A stretch of 48,951 nt of DNA from positions 1-48,951 of the forward strand of contig NZ_VENP01000022.1 in NCBI RefSeq assembly GCF_006351005.1, given 5' to 3'. The first letter of the stretch is position 1. The number at the start of each line of letters is the position of its first letter. The translations under genes were made by a program, and so were the position numbers. Below, in pieces: positions 34,337-41,413 of this stretch. The stretch is from Miniimonas arenae (lineage in GTDB: Bacteria > Actinomycetota > Actinomycetes > Actinomycetales > Beutenbergiaceae). The notes below the pieces were generated by a model. It saw only the letters and a program-made list of their open reading frames with translations. It did no database searches and was not told the origin of the DNA.

Positions 34337-35001
34337 TCCGCGTGCTGCTCGTCGACGACCAGGCCCTCCTGCGCACGGGCTTCCGGCTCGTGCTGGAGGC
34401 GGTCGAGGACATCGAGGTCGTCGGCGAGGCGGCCGACGGTGAGGTCGCCGAGCGCATGGCGCGCGCGCTGCGACCGGACGTCGTGCTCATGGACGTGCGG
34501 ATGCCGGGCCGCAACGGGATCGACGCCACGGCCGCGATCACCTCCGCGCTGCCCGAGGTTCGCGTCCTCATCCTGACCACGTTCGACCTGGACGAGTACG
34601 CGTTCGCGGGCCTGCGCGCGGGGGCGAGCGGCTTCCTGCTCAAGGACACCCAGCCGGACGAGCTCGTCGCCGCGATCCGGTCCGTGGCCAGCGGCGACGC
34701 CGTGGTGTCCCCCCGCGTCACCCGCCGGATGCTCGACCTGTTCGGCGCCCGGCTGCCCGACGGCGCCACCGAGGGCACGGCGACCACGGACCCGGCGCTC
34801 GCCTCGCTGACGCCGCGGGAGCTGGAGGTGCTCGAGCTGATCGGCGTCGGGCTGTCCAACACGGAGATCGCCGACCGGCTCGTCGTCTCCGAGGCCACGG
34901 TCAAGACCCACGTGGGCAACGTGCTGGCCAAGACCGGTTCGCGTGACCGGGTGCACGCCGTGGTGCTCGCGTACTCCACGGGGCTGGTCCAGCCGCGCTG
35001 A
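34333..35001 (+). CDS. NarL/FixJ-family response regulator
   Basis: A 222-residue two-domain regulator. The receiver domain has the acidic pocket VDDQ, phospho-acceptor Asp54 in VVLMDVRMPG and the conserved Lys in FLLKD. The LuxR-type helix-turn-helix (about residues 155-215) has LTPRELEVLELIGVGLSNTEIADRL and TVKTHVGNVLAKTGSRDR. The GTG at 34333 overlaps the kinase stop by 4 nt. It is the cognate regulator of the kinase and most likely controls the exporter operon itself. Confidence 0.95.
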   Translation: MIRVLLVDDQALLRTGFRLVLEAVEDIEVVGEAADGEVAERMARALRPDVVLMDVRMPGRNGIDATAAITSALPEVRVLILTTFDLDEYAFAGLRAGASGFLLKDTQPDELVAAIRSVASGDAVVSPRVTRRMLDLFGARLPDGATEGTATTDPALASLTPRELEVLELIGVGLSNTEIADRLVVSEATVKTHVGNVLAKTGSRDRVHAVVLAYSTGLVQPR

Positions 35002-35077
35002 CGAGCGACGCCACCACTCCACGCGCGGCAGCGCGACCTCCCCCGCGGGCGCACCCCGCGCGGGTACCCTGCCCGGC

Positions 35078-35734
35078 ATGGGGTCGACGCCGACCGTGGG
35101 AGCGCCACACATCGCCGTTCGCGAGATCACGCCTGCGGACGGGGAGTTCCTCGTGGACATGGTCCTGGAAGCCGTGAACTGGGAGCGCGAGCACCACACC
35201 CGACGCGGCGTGCTCGGCAACGCGCGCCTGTCCCGGTACGCCGTCGGCTGGGGGCGACAGGGCGACCTCGGCCTCGTCGCCGTCGACCTCGACGGCCCGC
35301 GCGGCCTGCACGTGCCCATCGGCGCGGCGTGGCTGCGGTACTTCGCCAGCTCCGAGCCCGGCTACGGGTTCTACGAGCCGGGCGTCCCCGAGCTCACGCT
35401 CGCGATCGTGCCCGGTCGGCGCCGGCTCGGCATCGGCCACGCCCTGCTCGCCGCGCTCATCGCGCGCGCCCGGGAGTCCGGCGTGCGACGGATCAGCCTC
35501 TCGGTCGCGCGCGACAACGAGGCGGCCGTCCGGCTGTACACGCAGGCCGGGTTCGTGAGCGTCGGTGAGGGCAAGGGACCCGGCGGCACCTGGACCATGC
35601 TCCTGGAGATGTCCGACGGCGAGGGCGCACCTCAGTCCGTCGGCTCGCCGCCGAGCGCCTCGGCTCGTGAGGGCACGACGACGTCGGACGCCTCGGCGAG
35701 CGCCTCCTCCGCGCCGCCGTCCACCTCGTCGTAG
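35078..35734 (+). CDS. GNAT-family N-acetyltransferase
   Basis: A 218-residue protein whose GNAT domain covers about residues 13-175. Visible marks are LTLAIVPGRRRLGIGHALLAALIARA (acetyl-CoA-binding R/QxxGxG/A type) and LSVARDNEAAVRLYTQAGFVSVGEG. Substrate is unknown. The last about 35 residues are a Ser/Ala/Pro tail that lies antisense to the end of the polymerase gene (103-bp overlap). The ATG at 35078 is preceded by TACCCT ending 7 nt upstream (leaderless). Confidence 0.88.
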   Translation: MGSTPTVGAPHIAVREITPADGEFLVDMVLEAVNWEREHHTRRGVLGNARLSRYAVGWGRQGDLGLVAVDLDGPRGLHVPIGAAWLRYFASSEPGYGFYEPGVPELTLAIVPGRRRLGIGHALLAALIARARESGVRRISLSVARDNEAAVRLYTQAGFVSVGEGKGPGGTWTMLLEMSDGEGAPQSVGSPPSASAREGTTTSDASASASSAPPSTSS

Positions 35735-37590
35735 CTCTCCGCCACGACGACGTCGAGCGGCACGAGCGATCCCCAGCCGCTGTCGTCGGACGTCGATGGT
35801 CCTGCCGGCCCCGCGAGTCCCGACGGCTCGGCCAGTGCCGCCGGCTCGGGCAGGTGCCCGAACAGCAGGCGCGAGGCCTGCGCGGCGGACTCGCGCAGCA
35901 CGCGCTCGACGTCGGGCACGAGCGCCGCCGGGGTGTGCACCACGAGCTCGTCGTGGAGGAAGAACGCGAGGTGGGGCTCGCCGTCGGGCCCGACGCCCCG
36001 GCGGTCAGGCCGATCCGGCGGCTCGACTCGACCGAGCGCGCGCAGCCCGAGCCGCACCCCCGCGAGCCACGCGAGCGCCCACTCCGCCGCCGTCCCCTGG
36101 ACCACGAAGTTGCGGGTGAACCGCCCCCAGTCGCGCGCCCGGCTGCGCGCGCGGGACTCCGCGGCGGCGCCGGCGTCCGCGTCGGACGCGGCCTGCTGGG
36201 TCTCGCGCCACGCGGCCGACGGCGGCGGAGAGCTCCGGCCCAGCCACGTCGTCACGATGCCGCCCGCCTCGCCGACCCGTGCGGCGTCGTCCACCAGGTG
36301 CATCGCCCGCGGGTAGGCGCGGGCCAGCCGCGGCAGGAGCAGCACCGACTGTCCGCTGGTCGAGCCGTAGAGCACGGCGAGCATGCCGACCTTCGCGTGC
36401 GCGCGGGTGTCCACGACGCCCGCGTCCACGAGGCCCTGGTAGAGGTCGCCCGCGGCGCCGGCCCGCAGCATCGCCTGGTCGGCGGCCATCGCCGCGAGCA
36501 TGCGCGGCTCGAGCTGCGCGGCGTCCACGACGACGAGCCGCCAGCCCGGATCGGCCCGCACCGCACCACGGATCACCTTCGGCAGCGACAGTGCGCCGCC
36601 GCCGCGCGAGGACCAGCGCCCCGTCACCACGCCCGCGGGCACGTAGTCCGAGCGGAACCGGCCGTCACTCACCCAGGCGTCCAGCCACGCCCACCCGTTC
36701 GCGGACGCGAGCCGCGCGAGCGACTTGTACCGCAGCAGCGGCTCGACCACCGGGTGCTCCTGCCGCGCCAGCTCCCAGCGGTTCGTGCTCTCCACGTCGA
36801 GCCCGTTGCGCCGCAGCTCGCGCAGCAGGTGCGGCTGGGAGTCGGGGTTGAGGCGGGGGGCGTCGAGGCGGTCGCGGATCTCGCCGGCGAGCTCCTCCAG
36901 CAGCCGCGGGCGCACCGGGTGTCCGGCCATCGGGCGCGGCCGCTCGCCGAGCAGGCGCGCGAGCGTCGCCTCGTGCAGGTCGCGGCGGAACGGCAGGCCG
37001 TCGTGCCGCAGCTCGACCGCGGCGAGCGCGCCCGAGCATTCCACCGCGAGCAGCAGGCGCAGGCGGTGGCGCACCGATCCGGTCACGGACTCGAGGATGC
37101 GCCGCTGCCGGGTCCACGCGGCGACGACGTCGCGGCTCGGCTCCGGCGTGGCGTCCGCGGGCGGCCCGACGGCGAACAGCGCGTCGTCCGCCGGCTCGCC
37201 ACCCTCGTGGCGCGCCTCGCGCGACTCGCGCCACTCGCTCGGCACCGGTGCCCTGGCGCCGGCTGCGACGGGAGCCTGGCCACCGTCCCAGTGCGACCAC
37301 GCGGGGTCGGCGCCCGCGCCGGTGTCTGGTGAGTCACGGGCCAGGAGCGCCGTGCCGGCGAGGATGCGGTGGGCGAGGAAGAGGTCGTGGCACCGGGTGA
37401 CGCGGACGCCCGCACGCAGCAGCGCGTCGTAGCGCAGCGCCGTGGAGTCCCACACCCACCGCACGTCGGAGGTGTGCCCGTCGTCGAGCGAGGCGACCAG
37501 CTGCGGAAGGTGGGCGACGTCGAGGACGCGAGGCTCGCCGTCGTGCACCACGACGGTGTCCGCGCGGAACTCGAGCAGGACGTCGCGCAC
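35632..37590 (-). CDS. bifunctional 3'-5' exonuclease/DNA polymerase (PolA-like, actinobacterial)
   Basis: A 652-residue A-family polymerase homologue without the 5'-nuclease domain. The N-terminal about 230 residues resemble a degenerate DnaQ-like exonuclease (VWDSTALRYDALL, HDLFLAHRIL). The polymerase domain shows GRWSSRGGGALSLP, motif A VVVDAAQLEPRMLA, the O-helix region HAKVGMLAVLYGSTSGQ, QGTAAEWA and motif C LHDELVVHTP. It probably takes part in repair. A Pro/Glu/Ala-rich tail of about 28 residues overlaps the GNAT gene. The GTG at 37590 is preceded by GAGGCT ending 6 nt upstream (leaderless). I leave the symbol empty because it is not the canonical polA. Confidence 0.88.
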   Translation of the reverse strand: MRDVLLEFRADTVVVHDGEPRVLDVAHLPQLVASLDDGHTSDVRWVWDSTALRYDALLRAGVRVTRCHDLFLAHRILAGTALLARDSPDTGAGADPAWSHWDGGQAPVAAGARAPVPSEWRESREARHEGGEPADDALFAVGPPADATPEPSRDVVAAWTRQRRILESVTGSVRHRLRLLLAVECSGALAAVELRHDGLPFRRDLHEATLARLLGERPRPMAGHPVRPRLLEELAGEIRDRLDAPRLNPDSQPHLLRELRRNGLDVESTNRWELARQEHPVVEPLLRYKSLARLASANGWAWLDAWVSDGRFRSDYVPAGVVTGRWSSRGGGALSLPKVIRGAVRADPGWRLVVVDAAQLEPRMLAAMAADQAMLRAGAAGDLYQGLVDAGVVDTRAHAKVGMLAVLYGSTSGQSVLLLPRLARAYPRAMHLVDDAARVGEAGGIVTTWLGRSSPPPSAAWRETQQAASDADAGAAAESRARSRARDWGRFTRNFVVQGTAAEWALAWLAGVRLGLRALGRVEPPDRPDRRGVGPDGEPHLAFFLHDELVVHTPAALVPDVERVLRESAAQASRLLFGHLPEPAALAEPSGLAGPAGPSTSDDSGWGSLVPLDVVVAESYDEVDGGAEEALAEASDVVVPSRAEALGGEPTD

Positions 37591-37646
37591 GGTGCCAGCC
37601 TCGCACGCACCGCTGACATCGAGCCGCCCGGCCACCCCGGGCGCAC

Positions 37647-37652
37647 TAGGGT
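37647..37652 (+). promoter_or_regulatory. -10 box of the tRNA gene
   Basis: TAGGGT ends 9 nt before the first base of the tRNA, so transcription would start within about 3 nt of its 5' end. No obvious -35 is present. Confidence 0.5.
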
Positions 37653-37661
37653 CGGGAGGCC

Positions 37662-37736
37662 GCCCCCGTGGCCCAACTGGCAGAGGCAGCCGGCTTAAAC
37701 CCGGCCCAGGTGCGAGTTCGACTCTCGTCGGGGGCA
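37662..37736 (+). tRNA. tRNA with anticodon TAA (Leu by codon), class I shape
   Basis: A complete cloverleaf of 75 nt. The acceptor stem GCCCCCG pairs with 37729-37735 (7 bp), with discriminator A at 37736. The D-stem has 3 bp and the D-loop carries the GG pair at 37679-37680. The anticodon stem GCCGG/CCGGC encloses loop CTTAAAC, so the anticodon is TAA (37696-37698), reading UUA. The variable loop is only 6 nt (CCAGGT). The T-arm is GCGAG-TTCGACT-CTCGT. Bacterial leucine tRNAs normally have a long variable arm, which is absent here. CCA is not encoded. A strong terminator follows. Confidence 0.85.
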
Positions 37737-37750
37737 CCCCGACCAGCCGA

Positions 37751-37796
37751 CGACGGCGAAGGCCGACTTCCGTACGGAAGCCGGCCTTCGCCGTCG
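37751..37796. terminator. bidirectional terminator between the tRNA and ndh
   Basis: A 21-position stem (37751-37771 with 37776-37796) with one mismatch and loop GTAC. The stem base is CGACGGCGAA, one base different from the decamer in other terminators. It serves the tRNA on the plus strand and the NDH-2 gene on the minus strand. Confidence 0.85.
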
Positions 37797-37817
37797 GGCG
37801 CCTCGAGGGCGCGACGC

Positions 37818-39224
37818 TCAGTGGGTGACGCTCAGCTCCGGCGGCTGCGGGACGTCGTCCCGGCTGGGCGCCGGCGCCGCGGCCGCGACGAACTCGGCGC
37901 GCGGGGTCTGCACGCCGCCGAGGGCGACGGGCTCGCGGCGGAAGAGCAGCGCCGTGGTCCAGTCGAGCACGATGCGGACCTTGCGCTCGAGCGTCGGCAT
38001 CGCCCACAGGTGGTAGGTGCGGTGCATGAACCAGGCGAGCGGGCCGCGCAGCTTGACGCCGAAGATCTGCGCGACGCCCTTGCCCAGGCCGAGCGAGGCC
38101 ACCGTGCCGAGGTTCGCGTGCACGTACGGCGTGGTCTCCTGGCCCGCGATGTCGCGGACGATGTTGTCGCCCAGGTGCTTGGACTGGCGCACGGCGTGCT
38201 GCGCCGTCGGGGCGCAGAACGCGCCGTCGCCCTTGGCGAGGTCGGGCACGGCGGCGCAGTCGCCCGCGGCCCACGCGCCCTCGACCACGTTGCCCTCCTC
38301 GTCGACCACGCGCAGGTGCGCGTCGCAGGTGACGCGGCCCATCTTGTCCAGCGGCAGGTCGCTCTGCTGGAGCACCGGGTTCGCCTTCACGCCGGCGGTC
38401 CACACGATGGTGTCGCAGTCGTACTCCTCGCCGGTCGAGAGCACCACGTGCCCGTCGACGCAGGAGTTGAGGAACGTGGACAGCTTGAGCTCGATGCCGC
38501 GGCCCCGCAGCTGCTCGAGCGCGTAGCCGCCGAGCTCCTCGCCGAGCTCCGGCAGGATCCGCGGGGTGGCCTCGATGAGGACGAACCGCAGGTCGTCGCG
38601 GTCGATGGAGTCGAAGTCCTTGGTGGCCGAGCGGGCCATGTCCTCAATCTCGCCGAGTGCCTCGATGCCGGCGAACCCGCCGCCGACGAACGTGAACGTG
38701 AGCATCCGCTTGCGGACCTCGGGGTCCCACACCGACGACGCCTCGTCGAGCAGGCCGAGGACCTGGTTGCGCAGCGCGAACGCCTCCTCGACCTGCTTGA
38801 AGCCCATCCCGACCTCGGCGAGGCCCGGGATCGGGAGCGTGCGCGCGACCGAGCCGAGGGACACGACGAGGTGGTCGTAGCGGACCCAGTACGCCTCGCC
38901 CACGGACGGGGTGACCTGCACGGCGCGCTTACCGTGCTGGATCGCGGTGACGCGCCCGTTGATGACGGTGGAGCCGCGCAGCTCGCGGCGGTGGGAGGCC
39001 ACGACGTGCCGCGGCTCGATCGAGCCGGCCGCTGCCTCGGGCAGGAACGGCTGGTACGTCATGTAGGACCGGGGGTCGACGACGACGATCGCGGCGTCCT
39101 TGCGCCCCAGCTGCTTGCGCAGGCGGATCGCGGTGTAGAGGCCGACGTAGCCGCCCCCGAGGATGAGGATGCGCGGCGTCCGGCGGGCCGCGGCGCGCGC
39201 GGTGGGTGCGGTCGAGGAGGTCAC
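37818..39224 (-). CDS. ndh: type II NADH dehydrogenase (NDH-2)
   Basis: A 468-residue monotopic flavoprotein. The FAD motif GGGYVGLYTAIRL starts at residue 23, and the NADH motif is TFVGGGFAGIEALGE. The AQ(x)AxQ-like quinone-site segment is PTAQHAVRQSKHLG, preceded by WAAGDCAAVPD. The C-terminal amphipathic region (AWFMHRTYHLWAMP) is the usual membrane-binding part. It transfers electrons from NADH to quinone without proton pumping. The GTG at 39224 is preceded by TAACAT ending 6 nt upstream (leaderless). The Ala-rich first 16 residues are not conserved. Confidence 0.93.
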   Translation of the reverse strand: MTSSTAPTARAAARRTPRILILGGGYVGLYTAIRLRKQLGRKDAAIVVVDPRSYMTYQPFLPEAAAGSIEPRHVVASHRRELRGSTVINGRVTAIQHGKRAVQVTPSVGEAYWVRYDHLVVSLGSVARTLPIPGLAEVGMGFKQVEEAFALRNQVLGLLDEASSVWDPEVRKRMLTFTFVGGGFAGIEALGEIEDMARSATKDFDSIDRDDLRFVLIEATPRILPELGEELGGYALEQLRGRGIELKLSTFLNSCVDGHVVLSTGEEYDCDTIVWTAGVKANPVLQQSDLPLDKMGRVTCDAHLRVVDEEGNVVEGAWAAGDCAAVPDLAKGDGAFCAPTAQHAVRQSKHLGDNIVRDIAGQETTPYVHANLGTVASLGLGKGVAQIFGVKLRGPLAWFMHRTYHLWAMPTLERKVRIVLDWTTALLFRREPVALGGVQTPRAEFVAAAAPAPSRDDVPQPPELSVTH

Positions 39225-39319
39225 CCGCCCATGTTAGGTGGGCCGACAAGTCCCCGGTCGGTCGGGACCTGTGTCCCTTGACACAGGGGTGCATCGGGGT
39301 TCGGCTCACGAGGGTCGGC

Positions 39320-39853
39320 TCACGCCGTGGGCTGTTCCGGGTCCGTGACGTCGGCGCTGGTGGCGCCGAGCGCCGCGACGAGGGCGTCGCCGTCGAGCGT
39401 GACGCCGACGCCGTGCCCGCCGCCCCCGATCGAGATCACGCCCGTCACGCGCGCGTCGGCGACCACCGGCCACGCCCGCGTGGTGCCGAGCGGCGTGATC
39501 GTGCCGCGCTCGAACCCGGTGACGGCGAGCGCGGTCGCGGCGTCGGGCATCGACAGGCGGCTGACGCCGAACAGCGCGCGCAGCTTGGGCCAGCTGATCG
39601 TCCGGTCGCCCGGCACGAGGACGAGCAGGTAGTCGTCCCCGCCGCGGCGCACGACCATCGTCTTGATCAGCCGGTCCGGCGTGACGCCGCGCGCGGCCGC
39701 CGCCTCGGCGAGCGAGGACACCCGGCCGTGCCGCGTCACGCTCGCCTCGAGCCCGAGGGTGGTGAGCGCGTCGCGGACGCGGCGTTCGCCGTCGGGCAGG
39801 TGGGCGGGAGTGCCGGACGGGTCTTCGGTCGGTGAGGCGGCGTGGTCAGTCAT
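39320..39853 (-). CDS. YbaK/EbsC-family aminoacyl-tRNA deacylase
   Basis: A 177-residue protein with the INS/YbaK fold: LIKTMVVRRGGDDYLLVLVPGD (the conserved K of the deacylase site) and the glycine-rich GVISIGGGGHGVGVTLD close to the end. Family members hydrolyse mischarged tRNAs such as Cys-tRNAPro. The N-terminal 20 residues are polar. The ATG at 39853 is preceded by TACCCT ending 6 nt upstream (leaderless). It lies 56 nt from the stop of the HAAS protein gene on the same strand, across part of a 20-nt repeat. Confidence 0.88.
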   Translation of the reverse strand: MTDHAASPTEDPSGTPAHLPDGERRVRDALTTLGLEASVTRHGRVSSLAEAAAARGVTPDRLIKTMVVRRGGDDYLLVLVPGDRTISWPKLRALFGVSRLSMPDAATALAVTGFERGTITPLGTTRAWPVVADARVTGVISIGGGGHGVGVTLDGDALVAALGATSADVTDPEQPTA

Positions 39854-39875
39854 GCGGCCAGGGTAGGTCGCGTGC

Positions 39876-39964
39876 CCGACGGCGCAGCCTCCTCCCGCCT
39901 CGCCCTCGCCTACGGCGTGGGTTCCGGGTTCGAGGCCGGGGCGTCCGACGGCGCAGCCTCCTCC
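39876..39964. repeat. 20-nt exact direct repeat at the end of the HAAS gene
   Basis: The 20-mer starting CCGACGGCGCAGCC is at 39876-39895 (intergenic) and 39945-39964 (coding tail, residues EEAAPSD on the minus strand), 69 nt apart. Weaker similarity continues for about 16 nt after each copy, which suggests a local duplication. Confidence 0.8.
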
Positions 39965-41205
39965 GGCGTGGCACTCGCCTCAGCGCTCGGGTCGGCGCTC
40001 GAGTCGGCCTCGGCCGTCGGGTCGGCTGAAGGAGTCGGGTCGACCGAGGGCGTGGTGGCGTCGTTCGACGACGGGACCACGAGCACGGGCAGCGAAGGGA
40101 CCGGCCACTGCGGCGCTGCCAGCGTCACGTCCGGGTCGAGCACCGGAACCCCGTAGTCGTTCATGCTCACCCCGACTGGCTGACCGTTCTCGTCCACCGG
40201 CAGGAAAGCCAGGGGGTAGGCGTTGAGTGCGAGGTCCGGGTCTAGCAGGGCCACTGGGACGGAGCCGCCCCACCAGATCGCGTCCGGCGGAGTCTGCGCC
40301 CAGCTCGAGCCGTCCCACCCGTTCGAGAGGATGATCTCGCGCCCGTTCTGGTCCAGAATCCGGACTCCGGGCAGCGGTTGCCCATCGGGCCCGTACGCAA
40401 AGATGTTCGTCGCTGCCAACCCGTCAATGTAGACGCCGTTGTCCCGCGACCTCACACCGGCGTCGTAGGCGTTCTGGAGGTTCGCCTCGTGGTCGGTGCC
40501 GACCACGCTCAGCACGTTGCAGAGGGCCGCGAACGCGAGCACGCCGCCGACCCAGGAGGCCAGCACGCCCAGGCGGCGCCCCCACCGTCCCTGCCAGATC
40601 CGTCCGCGCCCGAGCTGGACCGACGCGGCGACCAGGATCAGCAGCACCGCCCAGTCCAGGACGTTGTCCGGCACCCACGTGGAGGTCCGCCCGGGCAGGG
40701 CTCGGTTCGCCAGCCACATCCCGACGACCGCCCACCCCCAGCCGCGCGCCACCCACCACACCGGCCGGAGCGTGCGGAGCATCTCGACCCCCTCGCGCAG
40801 CCACGCGTGCTTGGCCACCAGGCCGTCCACGCGGCCGCGCACCCCCGCGGAGGTGAGGGCGAAGGCGTCACGGAACGGACGCCGTCGGGCCTCCTGGCGG
40901 GCGAGCGAGAGCTCGACCCCGGCGGCCGCCGCGAGCTCCGCCGCGTAGTCCGACGGCGGGCCGAACCTCGCGAGGACGGCCTCCCCGTCGATGCTCTCCA
41001 GTACCGCGGCGGGCGACTCGACCGACTCCCCCGGCCCGGCTCCCTCGAGCGCGACAGCGTCGAGCACGGCCTCGGACAGGTCCGCCTCGAGCCCGTCGGT
41101 CAGCTCGTCGACGACGTCGGGGTCGAGCCCGTCCAGCGCCGCGCGGACACGAGCTGCGTAGTACGCGACGGACTCCGAGCGCACCAGGATCGACTTTTCG
41201 GACAT
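39910..41205 (-). CDS. HAAS (DUF1700) domain membrane protein
   Basis: A 431-residue protein. The N-terminal HAAS domain (about residues 10-95) has VAYYAARVRAALDGLDPDVVDELTDGLEADL and FGPPSDYAAELAAAAGV. Two to three membrane helices occupy about residues 145-230, followed by an extracytoplasmic domain with SNGWDGSSWAQTPPD. The tail is Asp/Pro/Ser/Thr-rich. HAAS proteins are normally encoded directly after a PadR regulator and are thought to signal with it. Here the PadR is only a remnant (41207-41329), ending 1 nt before this ATG. Confidence 0.85.
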   Translation of the reverse strand: MSEKSILVRSESVAYYAARVRAALDGLDPDVVDELTDGLEADLSEAVLDAVALEGAGPGESVESPAAVLESIDGEAVLARFGPPSDYAAELAAAAGVELSLARQEARRRPFRDAFALTSAGVRGRVDGLVAKHAWLREGVEMLRTLRPVWWVARGWGWAVVGMWLANRALPGRTSTWVPDNVLDWAVLLILVAASVQLGRGRIWQGRWGRRLGVLASWVGGVLAFAALCNVLSVVGTDHEANLQNAYDAGVRSRDNGVYIDGLAATNIFAYGPDGQPLPGVRILDQNGREIILSNGWDGSSWAQTPPDAIWWGGSVPVALLDPDLALNAYPLAFLPVDENGQPVGVSMNDYGVPVLDPDVTLAAPQWPVPSLPVLVVPSSNDATTPSVDPTPSADPTAEADSSADPSAEASATPEEAAPSDAPASNPEPTP

Positions 41206-41206
41206 C

Positions 41207-41329
41207 TCAGGCCTCCACGTCGAGGAGATCGGACAGGGTCGAGGAGAACTCGTGCCACTGCTTGGTCTGGTGCGCGAGCGCGGTCCGGCCCTGGGACGTC
41301 ACGCCGTAGTACTTGCGGTGGCGCGCAGA
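41207..41329 (-). pseudogene. C-terminal remnant of a PadR-family regulator
   Basis: Reading the minus strand toward the TGA at 41207-41209, the frame encodes RHRKYYGVTSQGRTALAHQ followed by KQWHEFSSTLSDLLDVEA. This is the wing and final helix typical of PadR regulators (RKYYxLTxxGRxAL, then W..F). Upstream the similarity stops near 41329, the frame becomes unrelated and reaches a stop near 41384; no ATG precedes it. The recognition helix and the first about 60 residues are missing. The position directly before a HAAS gene supports the identification. A 32-codon product from the internal GTG is unlikely to be functional. Confidence 0.65.
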
Positions 41330-41378
41330 AGAGGTCGTGTCGCGGCGGGCGTGTCGCCGGGGCGTGACGGCGAGCGGA

Positions 41379-41413
41379 ACGACTCAGGCAGACGACTCAG
41401 GCAGACGACTCAG
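41379..41413. repeat. 13-bp tandem repeat next to the PadR remnant
   Basis: ACGACTCAGGCAG is at 41379-41391 and 41392-41404, with a partial third copy at 41405-41413 that includes the ppx stop codon (41410-41412). It may mark the end of the deletion that removed most of PadR. Confidence 0.85.

Noticed and set aside
41207-41302. A 31-codon micro-protein from the internal GTG of the PadR remnant
   Set aside because: It starts inside the wing motif, has no ribosome site and is better explained as the end of a truncated gene.
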